64,000 nucleotides of DNA from Alnus glutinosa (lineage: Eukaryota > Streptophyta > Magnoliopsida > Fagales > Betulaceae), in assembly GCF_958979055.1 (NCBI RefSeq), contig NC_084887.1, positions 27,023,544 to 27,087,543 on the forward strand, written 5' to 3'. The notes under the pieces are model-generated. The model worked only from the letters and a program-made list of their open reading frames with translations, did not search any database and was not told where the DNA came from. Shown piece by piece: positions 33,642 through 45,733 of this stretch. The position numbers and the translations under genes were made by a program. Positions within the stretch are counted from its first letter, which is position 1. Each line of letters opens with the position of its first letter.

Positions 33642-36600
33642 AATAATAATTGAAGAAGATTGATAATGAATGGTACCCATAAAATAAAAATCCAAATAGT
33701 GTAAATGAAAAGGAAAAGAGTAGGTACGCACCTTAGCCTTAATTATGCTTCCGTCATGCATATGAAGGATCGGAGTTGAAGTGTGTGCGTCCAATTTGAT
33801 TGAGATTATGTGGCATCCAAACCGAATTGTGCCAACCGGCAGATGAGCCACCAGCAATTCAATTAATTTACTTCGTTCTACACACCGAGCTTCTCCTTCC
33901 CTGTCAAAATAATACCAAAATATATAAATAAATAAACTTTTATTTTCTACATCGAGTTTGTATTTTTTTAAAAATATATGCAGACATAGAAATGGTTAAA
34001 AAGTGATTTTGAATGGAAAATAAAAAGCCCTAAATACTTACGAGACAGGTGATTCTTTCTGCTTTCCACTGTCAAGCCATATGGTCCGTACCCTGTCATC
34101 AACGGTAAAAGTAAGCCTTGTGATTTATTCATTATTCATGACACAATAATTCAGCACATTAATAGCAATCAATGGCTTATACATTTTTATATGTAAAATG
34201 GCTAATCAAAATCTATCGTATCTATTTTGATAAAGAGATTTTAAAAAGGTATCATACATGCGAATATCTATTATTTCACTATATATATATTTTATCTTTC
34301 TTTATTTTAATTCTAAGACATTTTTTCAACATTAAGTCTTTTTTTTTTTTTTTTGGATAATTATTTACTATAAAGTTGACAAATTTTTTTGTTCTCATTT
34401 AGGTGGTTCGTATGAGTTTGACCTTAAAATAGCAAATATAGATTTTATCATATAGACATACTCTGAAATACAATTTCTCATATTCAGATATATATTATAA
34501 TATTGTTATGGCATAAATGAGTTTTGGTGAGAGAGAGAAGATAAAAGAAAAAGAAAAAAGATATGCATGTGTGAATAGTGCAACTCCAAATGTGGAAGTG
34601 CACTATTCACATATATGTGCATCACAAATGCATTTTGCATTTGATTTACATAATCAGATGGAGGGATTGGACTTTTTAGTGAATTAGTTTACTATTTTAG
34701 CCTAAAAGTGAAAATGACTAAGAGCATCTATATCAAGCTCTCCAAATTTTAGTTCAAAAATCTACTTTTAATTTTTATTTTTATTTTGTCTATCACTTTT
34801 AAAAAGTTTCACACATCAAACTCTCTAAATATTTGTCTATTTTAACTATATATTATTATTTTTTATTGGTTTTCACAACAACCACTTTAACTGTCATCAT
34901 AATCAAATGTATACATTGATGAACACCAAGACCACCGAAGCCCTTATCAAATTCTAAATCTTCGGAGATGAAGCAAAGAAAATCAAATCCTGTTACAGTC
35001 CTCCGTAACAGGGGATGGATGATGGTAATTTGGATGGGAAAGTGCGTGGGACAGTAGGGTATTCGAGGTACCCTGTGCCTCTTAAGGATAGGGTTATTCG
35101 AAAAACCTTAGAAACTCTTAATGGTGTGTTTGGCAACAGAGTGGAATAATTATTCCACTCGGGTTTTTTCTAAAACCTGCCCACCCGCCCGAATACCCGA
35201 GTTTGACCCGAATTTCATTTGAATTCTAAGCTGACATTTTGAGTAATGGCTGGGACCCACGCGCAGGACAAGCTGTCTCCCAAAAAGCTCGTGGGTCCCA
35301 CATATAAATAATAAAATAATACAAATTTAAATAAAAAAAATTAAAAGAAATTAATTAAAAAAACAAGGGGTGGCTGCCAACCCGACCCTTGGGGGTGGCC
35401 ACGCGGCCTCCCCCGACTAGCGGGGGTGGCCGCGCGGTCACCCAGACCCTTGGGGGTGGCCGTGCGGCCTCCCCCGACCAGCGGGGGTGGCCGCACGGTC
35501 ACCCCCGACCCTTGGGGTTGGTCGCGCGGTCACCCCCGACCCTTGGGGGTGGCCGCGCGGCCTCCCCTGACCACTGGGGGTGGCGCGCGGCCACCCCTGC
35601 ATCATTTTTTTATTATTATTATTATTTTTTTTAAAAAAAAAAAAATTATTTATTTTTTTTAATTAAATAATCAATATATAATAAATTATTATTATTTAAA
35701 TTATTATTTTACACAACTTTTCAAAATACCAATCATTATACACAACTTTTTAAATTTCCAATCATTTTTTACCATTAAAATATAATATTTTTCAATCTCA
35801 AAATTCAACATCCAAACACAATTTTTTACCTCGATATTTGTAAATAGTCAATTTTAATTCTCAAAATTCAATACCCAAACGAACCATAAACAACAACAAC
35901 CACAAGAATTAAATAATATTTTTCTGCTTTTTTATTCATTATTCAATACCCCTATTAATAGGGTTACAAAGTTGGAATTACGGGACGATAATTAAATAAA
36001 TATTACAAACCCTAAATAATAAATATTAATTCTAAATGAAGACAAATCCCTTAATTTCTTATTAGAGATATTACTTTATGAGCAAGATTCCTTATTTTTC
36101 TAAAAATTTATTATTCTTTCCGATAGACAATTAGACTGTTACCTTATTTAAAAATTTAACCTAATTATTCTGTTAAAGAGAACATAAATATAATTTCAAT
36201 AATACCCTCGCCACAGCCCTAGGTACGTAACAAATCCCAAATAGCAACCATCACGAATTCGGCAGTTCTGAATCGAATTCAAGTATTCAACAAGAAAACA
36301 ACATTTAATGGCCGCCCAAAATGGAGAAATAGCCTTCTCCAGATCCTTAACTGCCAACCGCTCAAACAAAAAATAGGAAAAAGAGAAACACCCCAATAAT
36401 CAGAAAACAAGAGAGAGAAAATACAATTTACCAACCTAGAAACAAAAACAGCCAAGAAAAGAAAGACTCTTCAATCAGAGGCAAAGCGCAAGTTAAAGCA
36501 GAAGAAGAAGAAGAAGAAGAAGAAGAAAAAGTGATTTTCTACCAAATTTGAAGACAACCCAGAATCAAATAAGCAAATAAAAGAAATGCCCATCAAAGAA

Positions 36601-37626
36601 CACGAATCAACGATTTGAAGAGCTCGATAATCAAAGGGGAAACCCACTAAAGCCCAAATCAAATTCTAAATCTTCGGAGATGAAGCAAAGAAAATCAAAT
36701 CCCAAAGCGGAACAATCACGAATTCGGCAGATATGAAGCAAAGAAAAATACGATTTTCAACCAATTTGAGGAAAGCATAAAAGCTTGCCTGGACGTTCTT
36801 GGTTCTGACATAAGGACTATCGCCAACCGGGACCTTGTGGGTCACGTGGAAGGAATCAGAACGAGTTCTTGAAACCCCAAGAGGCTTGGTGCTAGTGAGG
36901 AAGGAGCGGCAGTTCAAGGGCTTTTTCAAGGGGAGTGTTGAGGTTTCAAGATATCTTGCAGCATCTTAGGTTTTGGGCATGAAGAAGAGGAGGAAGACGC
37001 CAGAGGGAGATGGAAGTGAAGAAGGGAAGAAGGCGCGAGAATGAAATAAATTTATATAAAATGGAATGGCACATGGAATTTAGGCGTTAAATTTGGAGAT
37101 AGAATCTGACGAGAGTTATTTTGCTGAAATGATGGAAAGTTTGATGCAGGGAAGAGATAGATAAGTTTCACCAATATTTGGTGAAATTTTTGAAATACCC
37201 AATTCAATACAGATGCCATTAAGCCATTGAAGATGCTCTAAAGGTCACAATTCGAATTGGTACGTGTATTGAATTTGTAAAAGAAATCATTTTACAAAAA
37301 TTAAAGAATATTTTCCTAGTTAACTAAAATGTTTTGAGTTCGACCATAATTTAATTTTCTGTGTACAAATCACTGTAGAAATAGAAAAAACGTTTTTCAA
37401 AAAGCAAACAATCGGAGCATTGAATGGGGAGGAAGAGAGGGAAAGAGGGCGTACAGTTGAAAAGTGAGGGCAGTTTGTCTGAGCTCTGAAGCAATACCCA
37501 GCTGCTCAAGGGCACGCCAACCATTAGCCTGAATACCAATACCGCCTCCAGTTGCTCTCAGAGACTCTGATCTTTCCAAGACTACACTTGCAATACCCTT
37601 CCTGCATGCACGCCAAGTGAATCATC

Positions 37627-37684
<58 letters not shown>

Positions 37685-37842
37685 CCGGCATTAGATTAGT
37701 ATAATCAAAGCACCGGCTAATAATTAATTAAGAACCATATCTATTATGAAGACAAAACAAACCTGTGAAGAGCAAGTGCGGTGGCAAGCCCACAGATGCC
37801 ACCTCCGACGATTACAATCTCCATCTCTTCAACTCCTTCCAT
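32199..37842 (-). CDS. Gene B: FAD-dependent monooxygenase, MO1/MO2-like (intact, six exons)
   Basis: Exons on the minus strand are 37763-37842, 37455-37601, 34042-34092, 33732-33900, 33251-33482 and 32199-32734, all GT-AG, 1215 nt in total (404 aa). Compared with gene A it has one extra codon in exon 5 (LSTVCAVRG against LSACAVRG). All family motifs are present: VGGGICG near the N terminus, IGCDGSHS (DG motif), and [17 protein letters not shown] (GD motif). The DG region reads GSHS where the other copies have GGNS. The start is the ATG at 37840-37842, matching gene A. Intron 2 is 3.36 kb because of an inserted element with a POLLENLESS3/SDI fragment. Intron 5 holds a MITE. The native 3' UTR is replaced by a Gypsy LTR. 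Confidence 0.88.
32792..33214. mobile_element. MITE in intron 5 of gene B
   Basis: The insertion relative to gene A's 98-bp intron has complementary arms (attacttttgcaatca... with ...tgattacaaaattgatt; aactttaaaaagtgtcaattta with taaattgatacttttaaaa) and a TA run (33017-33044). The same element sits in intron 5 of gene C (about 46326-46745) but not in A or D. Confidence 0.65.
33602..33636. repeat. Poly-T tract in intron 4 of gene B
   Basis: An uninterrupted T run with a TAA microsatellite after it. The corresponding site in gene C is shorter (47141-47160). Confidence 0.9.
35376..35605. repeat. GC-rich minisatellite, about six units
   Basis: Units of ~35-45 bp (gggggtggccgcgcggcc, then tcccccgacc or tcacccccgacc) form a strongly GC-rich island in AT-rich DNA, with inverted symmetry (ggggtggcc/ggccacccc). 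Related ggtggc/gccaccc motifs occur at 21905-22045, 27963-27990 and 59250-59350. The ORFs across it are repeat artefacts. Confidence 0.8.
36196..36929 (-). pseudogene. Captured fragment of a POLLENLESS3/SDI-like TPR protein
   Basis: The minus strand encodes SFHVTHKVPVGDSPYVRTKNVQ (around 36790-36860), typical of the start of MS5/POLLENLESS3 and SULPHUR DEFICIENCY-INDUCED proteins. A second exon-like piece, AVKDLEKAISPFWAAI (36304-36354), matches the adjacent TPR region of the same family. The remaining TPRs are missing and stops intervene, so it cannot make a functional protein. It lies within the insert in intron 2 of gene B. A 19-bp identical piece (36334-36352) is found at the broken end of gene C. 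Confidence 0.72.
37622..37683. repeat. TA then GA microsatellite in intron 1 of gene B
   Basis: TA run 37628-37646 followed by GA units to 37683. The gene A counterpart (13215-13237) is shorter. Confidence 0.85.
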
Positions 37843-38195
37843 TTCGATCTCGATCTTTCTTTCTACTTGCTCTGTTTTCTCTATCAGTAAAAGCACTCGA
37901 CACCTCTTTTCTTTCACACCGGCATGCACGGATATACTCATATATATATATAAGTCTATAGAGACGTTGAAGAGGGCTGCTCTCTTGCCTTCCACGGGCC
38001 TTCCGCGGCAAATTTCATGTTCCCTTTCTCCTCCTTCCGGAGAAGGTTAACCAGTACATCTTTGATTCTTTATGCTCAGTCGTTTTTTTCAAAAGACTAC
38101 AGTATCCATATTGACCATCTACAGTACATCTTTGAATAGTAATAAAAAAAATATTTTGAAATTATATTTTTTTTAAAGTGAAAATAAGAGGGAGA
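37843..38195 (-). promoter_or_regulatory. Proximal upstream region of gene B
   Basis: It aligns with the upstream region of gene A (13401-13940), including atgctcag and tatccatattgacc. The alignment is broken near 38195 by a ~4-kb insertion and resumes at 42196. Regulatory input from beyond ~350 bp is therefore displaced by 4 kb relative to gene A. Confidence 0.45.
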
Positions 38196-38652
38196 GTGAA
38201 AAGCGTCATCATTGCTTCCAAGTGATGATGCTGTTGATTCTCTATCTAAATTATTCTCATCACCTCACGATGCATCAGAATCGGAACATGTGTCCAATTC
38301 GTCCTCCCAATTTGGATTTTCAAGACTTGATGGTCCAGCAATATCAATTTTGGCACCTATGTACTAATCATTAGACAATAATTGAGAAATATTCAAATCC
38401 AATATTAGAACATAAAGTATATGCTGTGTCAAATATTTTGCAGACACAAAAAAAATAAAAATACTACAAATATATAAATATGAAGAAGATAAAAACGACT
38501 GACATATATAAATAGTGCTAATTAAAATGTCCATGGAATTAAAATAAAGACAATGTCATGAATTTAGAAGCAATAGTCTGAAAATCTCTAAAGGATTAGC
38601 ACAACAACTAGATAACGAAAGTGCGAAATCACAGATCCTTCATATTAATCCC

Positions 38653-39707
38653 TCACATGACCCATCCCACCCTTTTAATCGGGTCCATGCCAATGAATAC
38701 CCTTGCCTTTGTCCTGTCAGTGAAGGAATTGGCAGCCCTCCAATAATTTTCCTCTGTCACAGGGTGCTCAGCCACCACATCGTTCAGGACCACCATCGCC
38801 TCTGCGATTACATCTGGTTTACTAGTAGCGGATGACCCTTTGGCTGTCCTTAACTTGCAATTCAGCAGGTCAAATTCTCTCTTCATTTCCGACCATTCAC
38901 CAGACATTTTCCCGACTTCCAAGTCTTCAGTGGTCGTGTTAGTACGCTTGCTGCTTCGGGAGGAATTGAGGGGTGTTGCACGCCGCTTACCCTTGTTTGG
39001 TGGCATCCTTATGCCAACGCGGGGCATGTCAAGCTCTTCCAAGTCGATTACGGCACATGGATTATTTAGGTCAAGCAACAGGTTGTCAAAGCTGCGTTCG
39101 TCATCGGTGTCTGGCAGATCCTGTGTGCTGGCGTGGGCTAACTCTCCCGTGGCATACGATCCCGCAAATATGGAGGTTAACAATGGGAAGAGGCGCGGCG
39201 GATTGTACTTGAATTTGTAATATTTATCCGCACCATACTTCTTCAAAACAAACAGAACATGAAGCAATTTGTTAGTTTGTAATGAAATATTTAATATGAA
39301 ATTTATAAGAAAAAAACTTTGTTAATGTTTACAAATTTCAATTGCTCCCACTTGTCCTCGCTATTGGTGACTGTGTTTGTCGTGTGGTCCCAACCGAAGC
39401 CTGTACCCACCTTGCCGCTTAGGAGCATAGTGAAATTTTTGTGACATTGTTTTAAGCCTCCTATTTTATTAGTCACTTGTCGGGTGCTGTAACGACAATT
39501 GTCGATACGATTGTTGAGGTCATCGGTGATTTTGTTCATGTGGCTACCGAATGAAGGCCTAACTCCTTTTTGGGCAAACCCTAGCAGAATAAAGATCAAG
39601 TGTTCCTCATTTTCCTGAGACCATACAGCGGGAGGGGGCTTGGGCTGACTCAAACCCTTAACCTGGTGCTTCCTTGGAGATTTTCGGGGGGTACCGATAT
39701 TGTTCAT
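38653..39707 (-). CDS. Myb/SANT-like DNA-binding domain protein (PIF/Harbinger ORF1-like or host family)
   Basis: ATG at 39705-39707. Exon 1 runs to about 39339 (donor gtaaac) and exon 2 from about 39243 to the stop at 38653 (acceptor ttttgaag), in frame across the junction (...WEQLKF / KYGADKYYKF...). The N-terminal part has the Myb_DNA-bind_3-type pattern: VWSQENEEHLIFILLGFAQKGVRPS, NNRIDNCRYSTRQVTNKIGGLK, then GFGWD near the domain end. The C-terminal part has a basic stretch (NKGKRRATPLNSSRSSKR) and ends NSFTDRTKARVFIGMD. This layout is shared by PIF-associated Myb-like proteins and by L10-interacting MYB domain proteins. No stop interrupts it, so it may be expressed. Confidence 0.65.
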
Positions 39708-41358
39708 CTATATGAGTGGAAATAACACATTTTTTTATATATGTGAAAATCATAAGCTTAAATAATATGCTAGGAACTTGCACATTTGAAAATATGCTAG
39801 AACTAAATTTTCAAGCTGTTTGAATTTCATGTACTTAAGGCCAATACAAATCTGAACTCTAAGCATAGTCATCAAACTTAAGCAAGATAGTGTCTATTAT
39901 AACATTCATATATTGGAAGTTTATATGTAAGAACCACCCAATAAAATAACATGCATCACAGTAATTTATAAAAATAAAGATTAAAGCAGGATAGAATGGC
40001 CCTATTTTAGCAAACCACAAATTCGCAGAAAATCGAATGGGTGCAAAAAACCGAATGGGTGCATGGGTGTAGAAAATGGAATAGGTGCATGTTATTTAGA
40101 CTCATGGGTGCATGTTATCATTCTTGAATCAAATGGGTGCCCCTGTTTGTCATCATTCTTTTTCTTATCAGTCAAAGCAACTTATGGGTGCATGTTATTT
40201 ACACTCTGATGGATAACAATGTGGGCATTATTCCCACTGCCAAGCCAACCAATGATCGATGGTTACCAGCCTTGGCAAAGAAGACAAATACTTATGGTTT
40301 GTTAAAAAAACATGAAACTTGACTTCCTACAAGAAAATAAACTAAAAGTATAACAAAGAAAAAAAATAGGAAAAAAAAAAAAAAAAAACAGGACAGTAGA
40401 GCAATAGTAGCCAATGTAAATAATTCAAGTCCACATTATGAACTACAACAGCATCTACTAACATGCGAAAGCCTATGGAGCACATTTATATCACCACAAC
40501 CAAAAGAAACCCAAAAGGCAAATGAATTTACTTTATTAGACAGAGACACACGGAGGACCAGCCAAGTTATCAAAGTGACAAAGAACGTGTCCAGAATGGT
40601 GAAGAGGCCTCTGCCTTCGGGGATTCCCTGCAGAGCTATGGCTGGATTGGTGTCAAGGTTGGATTTTCTTTTTCGTCTTTTGTGTTTTGGATTATATAAT
40701 TTTATGTGATTTGCATGTGTTTGTGTTTGTATTTGTTCTTACTCATCTATTAAACAAAAAATAGCATAGTGAAGAGGAACTTGTCCTGTTTAAGAACTTG
40801 GCACAACAAGATGTTTAAGATATGGAAAACCTGAACGTATAATTCCTCTATCTTAACTGCAAAATCCATTCTCTAAGACAAGCACCCATCATATCCATGT
40901 TCTAAACTTCAAGATCCTACTGCCATTCCAAGACTTATTGAAATAGAGGCTCTTGACCATCAACAATCACCCCCCATTGATTAAGGTTCCTAAAATGTAA
41001 AATCCTAAATCTTTGAACCATTTGTTACTATTTCACATGTGCCGCTTGTGGCTGTTTTTGTTTTACATACCAAAACAGAGTGCTCCCCTGTGATAATCAA
41101 ATCAAAGCACAGCCAACACTTTAAACAAATAACAACAAAGTTTTCTATATATCCTTAAAGTATTTTATAGGAGGATAATAACAAATAATCACAAAGTTTT
41201 TCTATAGGAGGATGATAATAATGTAGCTCCTCTATTTCTGTTATAACTTTTCTGCCAAACTGGAAACATAAACAGGGAGAATGGACGATGAAATCAAGCT
41301 GTTGGGTGCCCACTGAAACGTGCCAGAAATAGAAACCCTACATAATAGGGAAACTAAC
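39708..41358. other. Non-coding interior of the 4-kb insertion
   Basis: AT-rich sequence with a local cluster of gggtgcatg/aatgggtgc motifs (40035-40195) and no supported gene. A GC-richer patch at 40545-40660 (agacacacggaggacc..., ...tcaagg followed by tt) could be an exon remnant. Confidence 0.4.
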
Positions 41359-41879
41359 CTTGCTATGGGATCTAGTGACTGGACCTGTGAGTATGAGTCT
41401 TGCAGAATGACATTTCCCCTTCGTCCCGTTGATGGCCCTCCCCGGATGGCAGCTTCTTAGTGCAGCCTCCCTCTTACTGCCGTTTGTTGATTTCGTGATC
41501 CTTTGCTTGCCCATGCTGCAAATGAGGGCAAGGGGCTCTAGTTTTGTAGAACTCTTGCTGGTACTGAGGTCAGAGTAGGATGAAGCGATCGTTGAGACCT
41601 CTCGTTCAGAGGGCGCAGAAAGCAAATTCTTGGGAGGTGATGGAGAGATCTTGTAAATAGATTTCCGTCGACCTAAGTGTAGAGGGGAATTAATTTGGTG
41701 GTTGGGGTAATAATGGATAGAGGTGAGGAAGGATAGGAGAAAAATCGATTCCGTACCGGACACACATTTCTGGCCATTGTCTGAATTTAGGTGCATGGCT
41801 GAGATGGCGTTTGGCTCGAAAATGAGAATCTCACAGGCTTTGCCTTTATTCGCCTGTGACTGAGGCAATATGGAGAGAG
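41359..41879 (-). other. Coding-like segment, unassigned
   Basis: A 176-codon open frame on the minus strand (41338-41868) with coding-like composition. It could be two exons: 41762-41879 followed by a donor, and 41359-41672 with a TAG acceptor and a GTTAGT donor. The residues (for example SEREVSTIASSYSDLSTSKSSTK) match no family I know. It may be upstream exons of the Myb/SANT-like gene or captured DNA. Confidence 0.3.
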
Positions 41880-42376
41880 GAGATCAATTTTTAGGAGAGA
41901 GAAGAGCTGGAGATGGGAAGGGGACTATCAGTGTTTGGGCGTGATGGGTTGATGGTGTGAGGAGAGAATCACGAAAGGAAAGTCGTGAGAAGAGCGGATG
42001 AGGCGCACATTAGCTGGGCGGGAGGAGCTTAGCTGGGCGAGAGGACCAAGTATTCAACGGATAGAAATTCAAACAAAAAGACTGACTGTGGCCGCAGATA
42101 AAGCTGTTTGGTTCAAAAATGCCACGCATGTCTACTGTTTTTGATGGGCAAAAAGGCAATGGGTTTAAATGGGATTTGGTTACCAAACGGGTCCTTAATT
42201 AAGTCAATTTCCACTTTTCTTGTTGACCTTCATTCAAAGGCGGCATGTTGACCAATGTGAACACCCATTCGATCTTTCCCTTAGATCAATTTTAGAAGAT
42301 GTCGTAATTTCTTACGTTGTCTAATCAATATTTGGCAATGTCAAGTGTCAAGTTTCAACCTTCGGCAGGATGTTCG

Positions 42377-45240
42377 AGTTTGAATTTGTAATGCAAAATA
42401 ATCTCTTCAATTTTTCACACTTTACATGCGCATACATTATTATATATGAAAATGTTAGAGTTTTTTCTTATATTTTTTAAGGTCTTTTTATACTGATATG
42501 ACACTCTATTTTTAATAAAGAAAAACTACAGCTTGATGTCTTTCACTTGTTTTTATTAACAAAATAAAGGGTGTCATGTTAGTATGAAAGGACCCTAAAA
42601 AAAATACTAGAATGAACTTTACCATTCCTTATTATATATACAACAACTAGTATTTAAGATGATATGAAGAATAAATACAATAATGAATAACAATAGTCTC
42701 TACATATTCTTTCCTTAGTAACTGCTCTTTACTTTATTGTATGACATAAGTCTCTCTATCTTCAGCAGATCTACAACAGCTCTTCTGTGAGTCTTTTGCT
42801 CTTCCATGAGTGTCTTGCTCTCCTTTAATTACTTTACATGTATTGATTTTAGACATACTTCTAAATTCCCCCGCAAGTTGATGGGGAAGGGACGAACCAT
42901 TAAGTTGAAATATACCGAGCAATTAAATTAATCTTTGTTATGAATCTTTTCACGAATGAAGTGATAATCCACTTCAATGTGTTTCGTTTTGGCATGAAAC
43001 ACAGGATTTGATGAGAGAGAGAGAACACCAACGTTGTAAACAAGGAGTGGTATATAAGGCAACCTGAAATTCATTAAATAACATACGTAATCAATACATT
43101 TCAGCCACCATGAGTGTCATAGACCGGTACTCGGCCTCGGTACTAGATTTAGCAACAACAACTTGCTTCTTAGCAACCCAAGAAATCAAACACAGACCAA
43201 GATAGATGCCATATCCGGTCGTGAATTTTCTATCGTCTAGGCTATTAGCCCAATCAAAGTCACAAAAACCATTGAGATGTAGTGACCCTTTGGTATAATG
43301 TAAGCCAAAGTCCATTGTCCCTTCAAATAATGCAAAACCCTTCTAGCAGCAATGAGATGGACTGTGTCGGAGAATGAAGAAATTGGCAAAGTTGGTTGAC
43401 ACTGCAAGCAATGTAAAGGCGGGTCATAGTGCAATACTATAAAGCCCTCGCAATATGACGATATTCAACTGGATCAACCAACGGGTCACCAATAAACCAA
43501 GATAATTTGCCTCCAGCAACACACGGTGTTGAAGCAGGTTTGGAATCGACCATTTTGGTGGGATGAAGAAGATCTGTTACATACTTCCCTTGATGAAGAT
43601 GAAGAGCATTTTCAGTTTGTGATGCCTGAATGCCAAATCAATAGGATAAAGGACCTAGATCTTTAACTGCAAACTCGTAATTTAAGTGTTCAATGAGAGC
43701 CGAAATTGCATTAGAGGAATTGCTTGTGATGATAATATCAACATATATAAGAACAACAACACTGAAATTGTGAGAATGATAAAATAATAAAGATGTATCA
43801 ACCATTGACCCTGTGAAACCAAGTTCCAGCAAAGCTTGTGCCAGTCTCATAAACCAAGCTCGTGGAGCTTGTTTTAATCCTAGATTTATGAAGCCGACAG
43901 ACATGCTCAAGGTATTGAGGATCTTCAAAACCCTTTGGTTGTTCCATAAAACCCTTTTCTTCACGAAATCCACTAAGAAATGCATCTGAAATATCAAGCT
44001 AATAAATGAACCATTTAAAATGTAAAACCAAAGCAAGAATTGAATGGTAGCAGGCTTAAGCATGACACTGAAAGCCTCATTAAAATTAATGCTTTCTTCT
44101 TGATCGAAGCCCTTAACGACAAGCCGTGCTTTATAGTGATCAATAGACCCAACTGACTTTTGTTTGAGTTTGAACACCCACTTGTTCCGCACAACCTTCT
44201 TATGAACCGGACGGGGACATAAAGTCCAGCTGTGATTGGTGATGAGAGCATGAAATTCAGATTGCATTGGATGGAACCAAAACGAGTTAACGACAACTTC
44301 TTTAAACGTTATGGGTTCAGCAGGAAGGGAAATTGAGGATAGTGCTTTGAGCAGGTGTTTAGTAGAGTAGTATAAGTGAAAATAAAAAAATTAAAAAAAA
44401 AAAAAAAAATTGGGTTGGGAAGAATTTCTCTGAGATCATGTGAGAATACGAGGATGATCATGCAAAGGTTAATGTGGTTGAGATGTAAACAAAAGGGGTT
44501 GTTGGATTGTAGTAGGCGGATGGGGTTGTGAGTCTTGAGAAATTTGGCGAAGTTGTGTATCCGGAGGATGTTATTTCCGGATGGCTGGAGTGGGTTTTAA
44601 TTAATAATGGGGTGGATGTAGATGGAGTATTAACAAAAGGTAAGCGAAAGGTGTCTGTTGTAGGTGCAAAGTCAGTAGCAGGAATACAAAAATCAAGTGG
44701 AAATAGAGAGATACTTGGTGATGTCGAAGAAGCAAAACCAACTGAATCATCCCTTGTTGGCCGAGTATTGAAGAAAAGTGTTGTTGCTGGAAAGGTTGTT
44801 TCATCAAAAATAATGTCTTGATATATACACACGATTGGTTTGGGGATATAAGCACCCATTCATTTTTTTTTTTTTTTAGAACTATAGCCTAAGGAAATGC
44901 ATTGTTTGCTTCTATAGGCAAGTTTATGAGAATTATAGGCCCAAGCAAAGGGAAACAAGCACACCCAAAGGTTTAAAGAAAAGCATAATCAGGATGATGT
45001 TGAAATAATTTGAAGAAAGGAGATTGATGTTCTTACACAAGAATGGGCATACGATTGATTAAGTAAATAGCTGTGAGGAAAGCATCAACCTAATAAACGG
45101 ATAGAAGTTTTGATCGTGCTAAGAGAGTCAGGCCAGTTTCGATAATGTGGGCTAGCAGTGTTTTCTTTCAGAAATTTCGTTTTGCTCAGACGTATATGGA
45201 CATGTAAATCTATGATGAATGCCATTGTGAGTCAATGAAT
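42377..45240 (-). mobile_element. Copia 2: 3' half of the duplicated Copia element
   Basis: The 3' LTR is 42377-42864, preceded by TSD GTTCG (42372-42376). Next come RNase H (43091-43315: CDFDWANSLDDRKFT, AKKQVVVAKSSTEAEYRS), RT (43638-44267: RNKWVFKLKQKS, GLKQAPRAWF, VVLIYVDIIITS, with the same YVDII lesion as Copia 1), the linker (44458-44859) and the start of integrase. It stops at ~45240, joined directly to Gypsy sequence next to gene C. Frameshifts are present. The 5' half, including gag and the 5' LTR, is deleted. Confidence 0.88.
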
Positions 45241-45455
45241 TCTTCAACCTTCTTTTCCCTAGAGCCTTCCTGTTATTCAAGGAGGTGGCTCCATCTGATT
45301 GACTAAGCCCAACAATAAGTCATCACGTTGTTGTTGGGTGAGGTAGGTAAACAATCAACTTGCTCTGATAACAAATTAACACAACAGAAATTAAAATAGA
45401 CTGGAAATTATAAAAAAAACCTTTGCTAATTTAGAGTCTCACCAAACTAAAAATA

Positions 45456-45493
<38 letters not shown>

Positions 45494-45726
45494 CAGAATC
45501 TCACTGGAAATAAAAAAATTATTATTCATCAATTTTCTGCCTCCATTGGGATACAAAAGGGTGCCTAAACAGCTTTAGGGCAAATCTAAGCCTAATTTGT
45601 TTGAATTTGGGCCTAGGCTCTTATTTAACTGACTAACTCACTGACTTGGGCTAAGCCCCTTATTGGATTAAAAAAGAAACAACACTAAATAAAAGAATAT
45701 AGTGGCAATAGCTGCTGACGCCTTCA
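45241..45726 (-). repeat. Gypsy 5' fragment and LTR downstream of gene C
   Basis: It matches 31695-32191 near gene B: start of gag (45241-45370) and the LTR (about 45371-45726) ending at the same base relative to the stop codon. It carries a long poly-A tract (45461-45490) absent from the B copy. Its left edge is the deletion junction with Copia 2. Confidence 0.75.
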
Positions 45727-45733
45727 ATAGGTC

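Larger units (their letters stand above)
34727..37238. mobile_element. Inserted element in intron 2 of gene B carrying a gene fragment (class uncertain)
   Basis: Its ends are weakly inverted (agagcatctatatcaagctc near 34727; the complement of ...ttgaagatgctct near 37238), with internal pairing of catcaaactct-like motifs. Gene A lacks the segment. It contains two stretches of a POLLENLESS3/SDI-like protein (36196-36929) and a nested MITE-like element (about 35120-35893). I could not define a TSD, so the superfamily (MULE or hAT) is open. Confidence 0.5.
38196..42195 (-). mobile_element. About 4-kb insertion in the gene B promoter, carrying a Myb/SANT-like gene
   Basis: It is defined by comparison with gene A: sequence continuous at ~13940 is split here. 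The right end (complement GGACCCGTTTGGTAACC at ~42195, next to TTA) resembles PIF/Harbinger termini, whose elements often encode a Myb/SANT-like protein beside the transposase. No DDE transposase is visible and the left end shows no matching terminus, so the element may be truncated or may be a captured host gene. Confidence 0.45.

Noticed and set aside
35389..35662. Gly/Arg-rich ORFs
   Set aside because: Translation of a GC-rich minisatellite in two frames.
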